Counted from the first letter of the stretch, positions 25,112-35,904 are shown. The stretch: 64,000 nucleotides of DNA from DASPGQ01 sp035457705 (GCA_035457705.1 DATIBD010000064.1:124001-188000); one strand, 5' to 3'. Numbers and translations: made by a program. Notes: generated from the sequence alone by a model not told the origin.

Positions 25112-27187
25112 TCAGGCAGAGCGCGACAACCGGTTCGACAAAATCGTTTCGCAGGCCAGGATAGCGAAGGCGGCGACGAGGAGATACCACCAGTTGGTCT
25201 GGCGATTCTCTTGCTCCGCGGGAGTATGGCTGACCGAGCCTTCCGCTGGTCCCGAGACGTCATGGAAGGTTATCGCGGCGACGAGCTCTTGAGGATCGAG
25301 AGTGGCGAGATCCGACTCGGTTAAGTCGAGGTTGGACGCCAGACTCGTGGACAAGCCCTGTGTCGCTCCGGCGAGACGGATCTCGTAGAAGCCCTGCTCG
25401 TCGAGCGTCACGAGTGGACGGCCCTTGTCGGGGACGATCGGCCGCGTCTCCGACGACGGAGTCGTGACGAGAAGCTCCCCTTCACCCGGCTTTTCCGCCA
25501 TCATCTTCCAGTATCGCGTTAGGTCGGTCACTTCGCCCACCGAATGCCACAGACTGGCCTCGGTGTATCCCGCTGTGTATTTCACGAGTTGATGGACGAA
25601 GGGAAGGAACACTGGCTGCCGCGCGAGATCGTTCCAGAACGTATCGAGGGTCGACGACCACACTAGGATGCGACCTTCGTCGAGCTTGCTCTCTATCAAA
25701 GCAGGTGCGCCATCATCGAAGCGCGCGAGGACTCCGCCGCCGACAGCCGTGGCGAACGAGCGGTAGCGAAAGAACTTCGCCGAGGAGAAATCGCCGCTGT
25801 GGGGAGCCGAGAAGAGCTCGAATACCGGGCTTCCGTAATCGAGATATGACAACGTTCCCCCGAAATCACGCGCGCGATCCACCACGCCGGCCGGTCGAGC
25901 GGGAAGCAGCCTCGCGGCCGCTTCCGAGAACGTATCGGGTCCGCTCGCTTCTCCGAGAACGAGGATCAGTCCCCCTCCCCCGCGGACGAAGCGGTCGAGC
26001 ATAGTGGCGGCCCCGTCGCTGATCGAGGACACATCGTTTAGAACAACGACGTCCTTGCCCGTGAGATCGGAGGCCCTCAGCTGACTCATCGGTCTCGAAA
26101 CCACGCTGAAGGAGGGCCGATCGCCGATCTCGAGCGCGCGCTCGATGTACAGACGCTGCCTCTCGGCGCGCCCAGGACTCCCTTCAGCCAACAGGACGGA
26201 AAGAGCCTGGCCGGGCCAGACGACGAAATGAAAGGCGTCGTCCGCGACCAGATCGTCGTCGTCGATTCGAATCGTGCCGCGGGCGACCCCCGCGGGAAGC
26301 GTCAACGGCTCGAAGCTGACGATTGAAGAGGTGTTGGGATTCAGCTCGAAGGGCTTCGACTGGAGAGAGCGGCCGTTGAGCTCCACGTGAGCGCGGCGGG
26401 AGGCGGCCAATGCATCGGCTGGCGCCGCGAAAGCAACTCGGGCCGAGGCGGTGAGGCGCTCGCGGCCCGATTGACTATCGCGCTCGAGGACGACTTCGGT
26501 GACGGAGAGGTTCTCCGTCGTCGCAGAGCTCAGATTCACCGGAATCAACGTCGTACCCGCGGGAAGCCAAACGTCCTCGTCGCCCTCCCATCCGTTACGC
26601 TGGAAATCGGAGACGAGGACGACTTCCCGGTTGTTTCGGTCCGACTCGTCCATGACTTTCTTCGCTAGCTTGAACGCCGGCTCGTAACGCGTCGTCCGGT
26701 CCGAAAGCTCGATGGCATCCACCAGGGAGAGGAGCGACTCTCGGTTGGACGTCGGCTGGTTCATGATCTCGGCGCGGTTGGAAAACACGATGAGGGAAAC
26801 ACGGTCGTCAGGACCGAGCGATTGGATCCGGGAGCGCGCCTCGGTTTTCGCTTCGGCCAGTCGACCCCGATAACCCATGCTATAGGAATTGTCGACGAGG
26901 AGGACGATTTCCCGCGGTCCAAGAGACGAGGCGGAAGCTCTCATGGGTGACTCGAAAAACGGCCGGGCAAAGGCGAGCACCAAGAGGAGCAACGCCAGGC
27001 AGCGAAGAGCGAACAGGAGAAGATGTCGGAGCTTTTGCCGACGAACGGATCGATAAGGAATGCGGCGAAGGAACATGAGCGAGGGGAACTCGACGACGTC
27101 CTTCTTCTCCCGATGGGTGAGATGAATAATCACCGGCACCACCAGGGCCAGGGCACCCAGAAAAAACAATGGTGAAAGAAACGTCAT
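25112..27187 (-). CDS. BatA-like vWA membrane protein
   Basis: 691 residues. Two N-terminal helices (about 5-23 and 55-73) enclose the BatA N-terminal signature (IIHLTHREKKDVVEFPSLMF, RRIPYRSVRRQKLRHLLLF). A von Willebrand A domain follows with a complete MIDAS motif DNSYS (Asp99, Ser101, Ser103) that should bind Mg and a protein partner. A glutamine-amidotransferase-like region lies at about 300-450 (VVLNDVSSISDGAATMLDRF, GGGLILVLGEASG), and a last helix closes the protein at about 665-685 (WWYLLVAAFAILACETI). Such proteins partner MoxR ATPases. It sits 46 bases after the DUF58 gene; a small hairpin (GAGCCTC/GAGGCTC, 27203-27221) lies in this gap. ATG with GAGGGA upstream. Confidence 0.86.
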   Translation of the reverse strand: MTFLSPLFFLGALALVVPVIIHLTHREKKDVVEFPSLMFLRRIPYRSVRRQKLRHLLLFALRCLALLLLVLAFARPFFESPMRASASSLGPREIVLLVDNSYSMGYRGRLAEAKTEARSRIQSLGPDDRVSLIVFSNRAEIMNQPTSNRESLLSLVDAIELSDRTTRYEPAFKLAKKVMDESDRNNREVVLVSDFQRNGWEGDEDVWLPAGTTLIPVNLSSATTENLSVTEVVLERDSQSGRERLTASARVAFAAPADALAASRRAHVELNGRSLQSKPFELNPNTSSIVSFEPLTLPAGVARGTIRIDDDDLVADDAFHFVVWPGQALSVLLAEGSPGRAERQRLYIERALEIGDRPSFSVVSRPMSQLRASDLTGKDVVVLNDVSSISDGAATMLDRFVRGGGGLILVLGEASGPDTFSEAAARLLPARPAGVVDRARDFGGTLSYLDYGSPVFELFSAPHSGDFSSAKFFRYRSFATAVGGGVLARFDDGAPALIESKLDEGRILVWSSTLDTFWNDLARQPVFLPFVHQLVKYTAGYTEASLWHSVGEVTDLTRYWKMMAEKPGEGELLVTTPSSETRPIVPDKGRPLVTLDEQGFYEIRLAGATQGLSTSLASNLDLTESDLATLDPQELVAAITFHDVSGPAEGSVSHTPAEQENRQTNWWYLLVAAFAILACETILSNRLSRSA

Positions 27188-27233
27188 CGTCCCTCGTTCG
27201 TCGAGCCTCCTCCCGAGGCTCCTTGGCTCGTCA

Positions 27234-28154
27234 TTATCTCGTCCTGGTCAGGCGCTCTCGGGTCGCAAGGTAGTGAAATAGAGCATAGTCCAGAGGAACG
27301 GAGGAATCGAAGAGCGAATAGTCGATTCGGTTGTCCCCCAGCGTTCTCGTCAGCCGCGAAACGTGCTCCCGGACGAGGCGACGGTACTCTTCACGGAGAT
27401 AATCGGGGATGATGGGAACGGCTTCACCCGATTCGATGTCTCGGTAATTGGCGGCGTCGTCATAGGGAAAGCTCAGCTCCGCGGGGTCGAGCACGTGGAA
27501 GACGATGAGGTCGTTACCCTTGTAGCGCAGGCCCTTGACCGAGTCGAGGATCGACTCGGGCTCGTCGTAGAGGTCGGAAATGAGAACGACGATTCCGCGA
27601 CGATGGATGGCCTCGGCGGCCTTGACCAAGGGCTTGGCGTAGTTGCTCGCGCCGACGGATTTCAGTCGGTCGATGACGTGAAGGACGATCTCGAGGTGCT
27701 TGGCCGAGGGCGGCACGAAATCGAGGATGTCCTCGTCGAAAGTTACGAGTCCGATCCGATCCCGCTGCTTCTGCGAGAACACGGCCAATGACGCCGCGAG
27801 AAAGCGAGCGTAGTCCAGCTTGGTAATGCCTTGGCTTCCAAAGTTCATCGACCGGGAAACGTCCAGGAGCAGAGTCAAGCTGGTGTTCGTGTCGGCCTCG
27901 AACTCCTTGACGTAGAAACGGTCGGTGCGAGCAAACAGGCGCCAATCGATCTGACGGATGTCGTCGCCGGGCATGTAGGCCCGGTGCTCGGCAAAATCCA
28001 CCGACCGGCCGAGATAGGTCGAGCGATGCAGTCCGCTGATGAAGCCTTGCACCACGCTTCGAGCAAGGAGATTCAGATTCGAGATTCGTGCGAGAACCTT
28101 CGGCTCGACGAAGCGGCCGAGTCTCTCGTTCTCTACCGCCGACCTTTTGGACAT
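27234..28154 (-). CDS. DUF58-domain vWA-like protein
   Basis: 306 residues, the usual companion of MoxR ATPases. The DUF58 signature is clear at residues 57-86 (HRAYMPGDDIRQIDWRLFAR, then YVKEFE). A vWA-like fold follows with an intact MIDAS DVSRS (Asp98, Ser100, Ser102), GLVTFDEDILDFVPPSAK and LISDLYDE. There is no membrane segment, so it is predicted cytoplasmic, bound to the membrane through BatA-type partners. The ATG lies 4 bases after the moxR-like stop, so the two should be translationally coupled. Confidence 0.92.
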   Translation of the reverse strand: MSKRSAVENERLGRFVEPKVLARISNLNLLARSVVQGFISGLHRSTYLGRSVDFAEHRAYMPGDDIRQIDWRLFARTDRFYVKEFEADTNTSLTLLLDVSRSMNFGSQGITKLDYARFLAASLAVFSQKQRDRIGLVTFDEDILDFVPPSAKHLEIVLHVIDRLKSVGASNYAKPLVKAAEAIHRRGIVVLISDLYDEPESILDSVKGLRYKGNDLIVFHVLDPAELSFPYDDAANYRDIESGEAVPIIPDYLREEYRRLVREHVSRLTRTLGDNRIDYSLFDSSVPLDYALFHYLATRERLTRTR

Positions 28155-28158
28155 CGAG

Positions 28159-29196
<1,038 letters not shown>

Positions 29197-29226
29197 GGTT
29201 CTTCCTTTCTCCGCCTCGGCGGCGAA

Positions 29227-29997
29227 TCAATGGGTCATCCCATAGATGACGTAGTTGACGCCGAGCTTGAAGGCCTCGTTCGAAATGTCGATCGGAACCC
29301 AGCCGGTGCCCGACCACTCCCAGTAGTCCCCCACGTCGTGGTTGTAGTTTGCGATGACCATCAGGCGCTTGTCGGGATCGTTGTCTTCAAAGATACCGTA
29401 ATACACCGGCTTATAGCCGGGGAAGGTGGGGTGCTCGAAGTCGAGTGTCTCGATATAGAAGAACGAATCGAAAATTGGGTGGCTGACGTCAAGCTCGACG
29501 AGCTGGTATTCGGGGAATACTTTCCGCATCTGCGTTTCGAAGTTGTACCACTGCCATTCGGTGATGAAGTCATCGACGACGAGGAACCCGCCTTTCAACA
29601 GGTACGTTCTCAAGCTCTCCGCCTCTTCGTCGGTCGGAGCCCAAAAACCGACTTCGCAAAGATAGGCCCAGGGATAGCTGAAAAGCTCCGGGTCGTCCAG
29701 CGCGTAGATGTTGCCCTTGCCCATGTTCGGCTGGATCATCGTGTGATGCTCCAGGATGGTCATCAGGTTTCGCTCGGCCGTGGGATAGTCGTGATTCCAT
29801 TTCAGATCGAGTCCCCATTGATAAGGACCCCGTCCCCATCGCGTTGGCTCGAACTTGATCCGAACGAACGTGAAGAGCCCGTTGTAGGGGAAGTTCTCGT
29901 AAGGAACGTCGATGCCCCGGAGCAGGCTCGCGGCAAGCGGTGTGGTCATCGTGGCCAGCACCAGGCCGATGATCGCGATCCCGATCCGGCTTCTCAC
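29227..29997 (-). CDS. DUF4159-domain exported protein (second copy in operon)
   Basis: 256 residues: an N-terminal signal-like segment (IGIAIIGLVLATMTTPLAAS) and then one DUF4159 domain with FTFVRIKFEP, WNHDYPTAERNLMTILEHHT, the glycine turn LLKGGFLVVDDFITEWQWYN, and RLMVIANYNHDVGDYWEWSG at the C-terminus. DUF4159 has a flavodoxin/amidotransferase-like fold; no function is established. It starts at a GTG overlapping the TPR-peptidase stop (GTGA) and ends 30 bases before the MoxR gene. A paralogue begins the operon (35904-36776), sharing GGFLVVDDF, SHPIF and a C-terminal GVNYVIYGMTH/GVNFIIYAMSH. Confidence 0.85.
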   Translation of the reverse strand: MRSRIGIAIIGLVLATMTTPLAASLLRGIDVPYENFPYNGLFTFVRIKFEPTRWGRGPYQWGLDLKWNHDYPTAERNLMTILEHHTMIQPNMGKGNIYALDDPELFSYPWAYLCEVGFWAPTDEEAESLRTYLLKGGFLVVDDFITEWQWYNFETQMRKVFPEYQLVELDVSHPIFDSFFYIETLDFEHPTFPGYKPVYYGIFEDNDPDKRLMVIANYNHDVGDYWEWSGTGWVPIDISNEAFKLGVNYVIYGMTH

Positions 29998-32621
29998 CGC
30001 TCGTTCCCCGACGACAGCTCGAGGAGGAGAGCCAGCCCCTCCTTGAAGCCGGGCGCGATTTCGAGCGAGCGGAGCAACGCGCGTCGAGCGCTCTCCCGAT
30101 CGCCGGCCTCGTCATAAGCCCGCGCGAGCTCGTAGTAGCCCTGGGCGCGGTCGGTCGTGAGCGCGAGGAGCGCTTGGCGTTCGAGGACCACGTCGCTCTT
30201 GCGTCCGAGGTTCCGGTAGAGCTCGGCGAGCTTCCGGTGGGTCGAGGCCTCGAAAGGATAAATATAGACGGCGCTCTCGAGGACGGCGGAAGCCCGCTTG
30301 GTGTCGCCGAGCTTCTCATAGAGCTCGGCGAGCTTGAGGTGCGCGTCATAGTCGTTTTCGTTCAGGCCGACGAAGGCCTCGAGCTCGCTCGCCGCGCGCT
30401 TCAGATCGCCGCGCTCTTCGTGAATCCCCGCAAGAAGCAGATAGGGGCTTCCCTCGTCGGCGAACTCGGGGAAGAGCGATTTGGCTCGCTCGAGATACTT
30501 CTCCGCGGTCTCGCGATCGCCGTTTCGAAAGGCCATCCGCCCCGTCTCCAGCTGGGCGATGAAGTCGAACTCATCCTGCTCCGCTCGCGCCCTGAGCTCC
30601 TCTACCGTAGGGGCCTGCGTCATCCCGCTCGACTCGTCCGCCGGCAGGCGCAACGAGCTCGCCTGGGCGTCGAAACGCTCTTCGAGATACGACTCGAACT
30701 TCTGATCGAACGCCTCGAGCGAAAGCCCCAACACGTTGCCAAAGACGTCTTTGGTGGTGAGCCCTTGCCGGTAGCCCTCGAGAATGTCCCGGATCGCCTG
30801 GAACCCGAAATCGCGCTCGATGAGCTCGGCGACGAGTGAGGCCTGATAGTAGGAGATTCCGATCTGCTGCGGGTACGTCGGCCTCATGAAGCCGTTGTTC
30901 AGCTCGTCGATGGAAAGAAGCTTCTTGCGCTTGTAAGCGGCGAGGAATGCGAGGTTCACGTCGTCTCCCCAGCCCCGCCGAGCCCTGCGTTCCTCGAGCA
31001 CCGAAAGGCCCTCCGACAGCCATCGGGGAACCCGGTGTTCGGTCATGCCGAGGGTCACGCTATGCGCCAACTCGTGCCAGAGCGTCGAAGCCCAGTTGAA
31101 CTGCCCCTTCGGTCGTGCCGAGGGCGAGTCGACGGCGATCACCGGCCCGAAGCAAACGCCCAGGGCGCCGAGGCCGGGTAGGCCCAGCGTTCTGACGGAA
31201 AAGTCTCCGTGGGAGGGGAAGACCTCGATTCGTATCGGCGTCGGTGCACGATATTGATACTGCTCGGCGAGCCTATCGTAAGCCTCGTTCGCCATCTTCT
31301 CTACGTAGAGCCGAAGCAGCTCGGACTCCGTTCCTTCGATGAAAATCTCGAACCGCTCGGTCTTCGTCGTCTGGTAGTCGGGAAAAGTATCCAGGAGATC
31401 GAGAGTGTTCTTGATCCAAACGTTATAGGGGTCACCCGTGAAGGAACGCTCGAGATTCTCACGCCCTTCATCGATCTTCCCCAACCTGAGCTGATTGAGC
31501 CCGAGCTCTCCGAAGCCTCTCCACGACCTCTCGTCGAGCGCGACCGCCTTGCCGGCAAACGTCTCCGCCCGCCGATAGAGCCGGTTCCGCATCGCGATCT
31601 CGGCGAGCGTGTTGTAGAAGCCGGCATCGTGAGGATTGCGTGAAAGGGCCTTCTGCTCCACCGCAGCGAAACCTGTCTCATTGCCCTCCAAAAGCTCTAC
31701 CGCGGCCAGAATCGGAAGAGCGTCTCGCGAGACGGGGTTCACCCGGAGGGCTCGACCGACCTCTTCTCGGGCCGCGGCGTAATCCTCGAGCCCGACAAGC
31801 TGCTCCGCCCGGAATGCCCTCGCCTCGACGAAATCTTCGTTGACCTCGAGGGCCTTTGTTACGAACTCCGCGGCATCGGGGGAGCCGTCGAACGCCTTGA
31901 CCCTAGCCATGCCCAGCAGGGCTTCGGGATGGTTGGGATTCACCGCCAGTACGGCTTGAAAGCTTTCGATCGCGTCTTGACTGTTGTACTTCTCGAGAAA
32001 CAGCTCACCTGCCTGTACGGTGGGCAAGTGCGAGCTCGAGTCAATGGCCTTGGCCTCGTCCAACACCCGCAGCGCATCCTTGTAGAGGTCCGGGTTCGTT
32101 GCCCCGAGATACCGGCAAGCGACGCCAACCGCCACGAGCTCCTCGGAGGAGAGTTTCGAGCTTCCGTTGTAGACGTCGATGAAGCGATCGAATCGGGCGA
32201 ACGCCTCGTCCAGCTTCCCCTCGTCGAAGAGCAGCACGGCGAGGTGGAGCTCGGCGACCAGGCGGTCTGAGGCGCGACCTTCAATGGCGCGCTGGAATGC
32301 AGCCCGCGCCTCCTCCACACGTCCGCGAGCGTAAAGGAGCTCTCCCCGCTTGTTCTCCAGCTCCACCGAAGCGGGCTCCCTTTCGACGAATTCAGCGATG
32401 CGCGCCAGGCCCTCGTCGATGTGGCCGGTGGAACGAAGGGACTCCACCCAACCCCGGTACAGGCGTGGCGTGGGATTGGCGGCTGCTTCGCGTTCGAAAA
32501 TCTCGTCCGCCTCCGCATAGCGTCCCTCGCGGACGGCCGCCTCGGCATCCTCCAGGCTGGCCGACGCGGGCGCACCCAGAAGCCCGAGCCCAGCGAGAAG
32601 CAAGGAGGCGATTCTGGTCAC
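29994..32621 (-). CDS. TPR-rich exported protein with gluzincin (peptidase MA-like) domain
   Basis: 875 residues. A signal peptide (MTRIASLLLAGLGLLGAPAS) precedes about twelve tetratricopeptide repeats in two blocks (about 25-390 and 665-870). Between them lies a zinc-metallopeptidase domain with HELAH (about residues 515-519) and a third ligand in WLSEGLSVLEE about 20 residues later, the spacing expected for gluzincins of the MA family. The domain seems catalytically complete. It would be periplasmic. It starts at a GTG overlapping the caspase-like gene stop and ends in a GTGA overlap with the second DUF4159 gene, so all three should be co-translated. The substrate is unknown; TPRs suggest binding of envelope proteins or operon partners. 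Confidence 0.85.
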   Translation of the reverse strand: MTRIASLLLAGLGLLGAPASASLEDAEAAVREGRYAEADEIFEREAAANPTPRLYRGWVESLRSTGHIDEGLARIAEFVEREPASVELENKRGELLYARGRVEEARAAFQRAIEGRASDRLVAELHLAVLLFDEGKLDEAFARFDRFIDVYNGSSKLSSEELVAVGVACRYLGATNPDLYKDALRVLDEAKAIDSSSHLPTVQAGELFLEKYNSQDAIESFQAVLAVNPNHPEALLGMARVKAFDGSPDAAEFVTKALEVNEDFVEARAFRAEQLVGLEDYAAAREEVGRALRVNPVSRDALPILAAVELLEGNETGFAAVEQKALSRNPHDAGFYNTLAEIAMRNRLYRRAETFAGKAVALDERSWRGFGELGLNQLRLGKIDEGRENLERSFTGDPYNVWIKNTLDLLDTFPDYQTTKTERFEIFIEGTESELLRLYVEKMANEAYDRLAEQYQYRAPTPIRIEVFPSHGDFSVRTLGLPGLGALGVCFGPVIAVDSPSARPKGQFNWASTLWHELAHSVTLGMTEHRVPRWLSEGLSVLEERRARRGWGDDVNLAFLAAYKRKKLLSIDELNNGFMRPTYPQQIGISYYQASLVAELIERDFGFQAIRDILEGYRQGLTTKDVFGNVLGLSLEAFDQKFESYLEERFDAQASSLRLPADESSGMTQAPTVEELRARAEQDEFDFIAQLETGRMAFRNGDRETAEKYLERAKSLFPEFADEGSPYLLLAGIHEERGDLKRAASELEAFVGLNENDYDAHLKLAELYEKLGDTKRASAVLESAVYIYPFEASTHRKLAELYRNLGRKSDVVLERQALLALTTDRAQGYYELARAYDEAGDRESARRALLRSLEIAPGFKEGLALLLELSSGNER

Positions 32622-33598
32622 GGCTTGCTACGCTCTTCGATCGTCTGAACGACGCGGGCGAGCTCGAGAAGCAGGCTCTCGAGCTCCTTGTTGTATAGCT
32701 CTTCGGCCATCGAGTCCCTCTGGAGCCGCAAGGCTTCCACTCTTCCCTGCAGATCCTCTCTTCGTCGAATCAACTCAGCTAGCTCGGGATTCGTGGGCGT
32801 CTCCTCCGAGGAAGCTCCGATCAAGTAGGCGGTACCGGCGAAGTCACCCTCGTCTTCGCCCGGAGCGCCGATCCCGATGCCGTCTCCGTTGTCGTCGAGC
32901 TGGGGATGCTCGGTCTTCAGGAGGTTCTTCTCCTCGTAGTAACGGTCTACCTGTTGTCGGGCGTAATCGAAGGCTTCCAGGACGGAGACGCGCTCGTTCT
33001 TGTCAGTATCGGCGTCGTCCCCGGCATAGGCCTCCACGAAGAACTTGCCGAACTGGGTCTCGTTCCGTTCGTGGCTCGTTTTCGTCGCGGTGACGAGCAC
33101 TCGGCTCGAGGCCGAGAGAGCGGGCAGAAAGTCGCCGCTGGCGCTGGTGGTGTTCACGAAGACCACGAGCTGTTCGGTGAACGGAGCAAGCAGCTCCTTG
33201 AAATCATCGGGTGTCAGGTCCGGCCCGGGCAGATTGAAGCGCGCTTGGTCGCCGCTGAAGCCTCCGTGGCCGAGAAGCATGATGTAGATCTGGTCCCCGG
33301 GCCGAACGGCTCGTTGCAACTCGGCCAAAACGCCGACTACGTTCTCCTTGGTCGACTTGGCGCGGATGATGTCGGGCGCCAGGGCAGGATCCTCACCGAG
33401 GTAGACCACGTGGTCGGGCGAGAGCCCGTAGCGATCGATGACAGCGGTCCGCATCGCCATGGCCCATTCATGGAATCGCTCGGTATAGGAGGGCTCCCCG
33501 CCGAGCCCGGCGATGAGCAAGAGATGCGATTGTTTTGCGAGCCCGGGTGCGGCGGAAATCAATGATCCCAGAATTGCCGCGAGCGCTCCCGCTCTCAT
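32618..33598 (-). CDS. Caspase-like (C13/C14 fold) exported protein lacking the catalytic cysteine
   Basis: 326 residues from ATG 33598, with a signal peptide (MRAGALAAILGSLISAAPGL). The fold is indicated by strand-turn motifs: SHLLLIAGLGGEP, then the histidine motif IYIMLLGHGGFSG (His111, Gly112), then the second-strand motif VVFVNTTSASGDF (148-157), where legumains and caspases carry the nucleophile Cys (as in DACYSG). Here the position is Thr/Ser and the mature protein contains no cysteine at all, so it cannot be a cysteine protease. The C-terminus is a helical/coiled segment (about 280-326). It overlaps the vWA/GATase gene (ATGA) and the TPR-peptidase gene (GTGA). Function: probably binding or scaffolding; fold assignment is by motif only. 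Confidence 0.72.
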   Translation of the reverse strand: MRAGALAAILGSLISAAPGLAKQSHLLLIAGLGGEPSYTERFHEWAMAMRTAVIDRYGLSPDHVVYLGEDPALAPDIIRAKSTKENVVGVLAELQRAVRPGDQIYIMLLGHGGFSGDQARFNLPGPDLTPDDFKELLAPFTEQLVVFVNTTSASGDFLPALSASSRVLVTATKTSHERNETQFGKFFVEAYAGDDADTDKNERVSVLEAFDYARQQVDRYYEEKNLLKTEHPQLDDNGDGIGIGAPGEDEGDFAGTAYLIGASSEETPTNPELAELIRRREDLQGRVEALRLQRDSMAEELYNKELESLLLELARVVQTIEERSKP

Positions 33599-35904
33599 GC
33601 AAGCCCCTTCAGCTTCCGGTAACCCCACTCCGTCGTCATGATTCCGAGAAGCAGAAGAAAGATCGCCGGCATGTCCCACAGGTCGCGACTCTCGCGGATT
33701 GTGGTGCCTCCCTCGGAGTAGCTCATGTCCTCCGGCAAGCGGGACACCGTCTCCGGAGTGTAGAACTCCCCTCCGGTCTCGTCGGCGATACGCTCGAGAA
33801 GCGGCGTCCTCATCTCGGCCTGAAAGTACTCGTCATCGAGGTCCTCGGACTCCACGTAGGAGGTGGCCGAACCGATGGTGACTCCGTCGCGCTCGGCATC
33901 GACGCTCAGTTGATAGATCCCCTTCTCTCCCGGGAGGAAGCTGGCACGATACTCGCCATCTTTGTCGACCGTCCACTCCATCGGAAGCTCGATCCGCTCA
34001 CCCGAGGGCGCGCGAACGTTCGCCGTGACCTGCGCGTTGTTCACTTTCAGGAAGCGCTCGTCGTCCACCTCCGCCCGAACCGTCACGCTCTCGCCGGGTG
34101 CGTAACGTCCCTTCTCGGTGGCGATCGACACCGGATCGGGAACGTAGCTCACGAGCGAGCGAAGAAGCTTTCGCCAGAAGAGCTCGTGGGTCATGTCCTC
34201 AAGGGGGATTTCGTGATGCATCTGCCACTGCCATGAATCGCTTACGGTGAAGGCGATCGACTTGCCGCGGCCGTAGCGTTGAAAGACGAGGACAGGGTGC
34301 TCGGTGATCCCATCCCCCGAGCCGACGAGAAGCGTCGTCGCGCCCGGTTTCACCCGACGCACGTCGTTGAGCGTCGAAAGCGGAGGCAGCGACTCCCACT
34401 TCTTCGCGCTCGCCTCGAGGTCGCCGCCGAACTGGGTGACCGGATGGGTCGCGCCGAAGGCGGTGGGCTCGACGTGGAGCTGCGCGAAGACCGGGCTCTC
34501 GGGCGTGTCCCCTCCCCCGGTCGAGCTCGTCTCGAGCACGATGGGAAGCACTTCGGCGACGGGTGTGCCCTCGAAGCCGCCCTCGGCGAAAGCGAGCCGC
34601 CCACCGAGCGCGAGCAATCCACCACCGCGCTGGCTCACGAAGTCGGCAATCATGCGCAGCTGATCGTGCGTAAAATAGCTCGCCTCGACGCTCCCGAGAA
34701 TGATGCCCCGATACTTGAACAGCTCCTCGCGCGTCTTGGGGAAACCCGCGGCGAGCTCCTCGGGATCGTCGACCTCGAGCCGATAGAACTTGTTCTCCGC
34801 GGTGCGCTGGAGGCAAACAACTTGAAGATTCTCATCGTCCACCACGGCGCGGCGGATGAACTTGAGCTCGAACCGTGGCTCGCCTTCGAAGTAGAGAATC
34901 TTCTGCCGGCCGTCCTCGACATGAATGAGCTGCTCACGCTGGTTGTTCTGCGTCACCATCTCGCCGTCGGCGACCGCGACCTTGAAACGAAAGGTGCGAG
35001 CTCCGGGATTGGACACGGTGAAGTGAACCCGCACCGTCGTCGCCTCGGCCTCGCCCGACAGCTCGACCTCCCGGGTGTTGACGATTCGACCGTCGTCCTC
35101 GACGTCGAGGCGAACCGTCTCGCCGGCAAAGCCGCGTTGAGAAATGGTTACATCGACCACGAGCGACGAGCCTTCGAGCACGCTTCGAGGTGCTTCGACC
35201 CGTGAGACCTCGATGTCACGGGTGAAACGCTCTCGGCCGAGCCCGACGGTGTAAACGGGGATCTTGCGCGCCTCGAGGTCGAGGAGCGTATCGCTCATCG
35301 TGGAATCGGAGTTGTCGGCTCCGTCGCTGAAGACCACGAGACCCGACAGCGGAACTCCGGACAGCTCGTCCATACTCCTTTCGAGCGCGCGGGAGATGTG
35401 GGTCTTCGCTCCGGAAAAACTGAGACTACCCGTATCCGCCAGCCGCTCGGCCGACTCGGAGAACCGGAAAAAACGAAGCATGAATTTGTCGGAAAGCGCC
35501 CTCGAAAGTGCGCTTCCCTCCTGGCCAAAAGCCCGCTGCAGGAACGCGCCTCGCGGGTTCCCATCGACGTCTGCGATCTGCATGCTCTTGGAGTCGTCGA
35601 GAAGGATTCCTACGAAGCTTCTCTGGGGTACGACCGTAGAGAGCACGAGCGACGGACGCGCCAGACAAAAGAGCACGAGAAGAAGCGCCGCGGTCCGAAG
35701 TGAGCTGAGAACGATGCGGTCTGTCCTGGACGACCTGCCGCCGACGTCGCGATAACGGAGCAAAATCGGCACCGCCACCGCCACGACGACTGCTCCGAGG
35801 AGGAAGAACAGAGCGGACGCACCGAACGCGAAATCCCCCCTCTGGTAAATCAAAGGGCGGTACTTGAACAGAAGCTCGAAGAGGTTCTCGAACCAGGATG
35901 ACAT
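33595..35904 (-). CDS. vWA and glutamine-amidotransferase-like membrane protein
   Basis: 769 residues. Two N-terminal helices (about 25-48 and 66-88) precede a vWA domain with MIDAS DDSKS (Asp103, Ser105, Ser107) and VVFSDGADNSDSTM. Beta-rich domains follow (about 250-330), then a class I glutamine-amidotransferase-like fold (about 340-560, ILYFEGEPRFELKFIRRAVV, GGGLLALGGRLAFAEGG), a second Ig-like region and a closing helix (about 745-760). No catalytic Cys of a true amidotransferase is seen. Such proteins occur next to BatA and DUF4159 genes in Acidobacteria and Planctomycetes. The start was set at ATG 35904, which overlaps the DUF4159 stop as TGATG; the frame could be read 30 codons further upstream but that would invade DUF4159. 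Confidence 0.85.
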   Translation of the reverse strand: MSSWFENLFELLFKYRPLIYQRGDFAFGASALFFLLGAVVVAVAVPILLRYRDVGGRSSRTDRIVLSSLRTAALLLVLFCLARPSLVLSTVVPQRSFVGILLDDSKSMQIADVDGNPRGAFLQRAFGQEGSALSRALSDKFMLRFFRFSESAERLADTGSLSFSGAKTHISRALERSMDELSGVPLSGLVVFSDGADNSDSTMSDTLLDLEARKIPVYTVGLGRERFTRDIEVSRVEAPRSVLEGSSLVVDVTISQRGFAGETVRLDVEDDGRIVNTREVELSGEAEATTVRVHFTVSNPGARTFRFKVAVADGEMVTQNNQREQLIHVEDGRQKILYFEGEPRFELKFIRRAVVDDENLQVVCLQRTAENKFYRLEVDDPEELAAGFPKTREELFKYRGIILGSVEASYFTHDQLRMIADFVSQRGGGLLALGGRLAFAEGGFEGTPVAEVLPIVLETSSTGGGDTPESPVFAQLHVEPTAFGATHPVTQFGGDLEASAKKWESLPPLSTLNDVRRVKPGATTLLVGSGDGITEHPVLVFQRYGRGKSIAFTVSDSWQWQMHHEIPLEDMTHELFWRKLLRSLVSYVPDPVSIATEKGRYAPGESVTVRAEVDDERFLKVNNAQVTANVRAPSGERIELPMEWTVDKDGEYRASFLPGEKGIYQLSVDAERDGVTIGSATSYVESEDLDDEYFQAEMRTPLLERIADETGGEFYTPETVSRLPEDMSYSEGGTTIRESRDLWDMPAIFLLLLGIMTTEWGYRKLKGLA

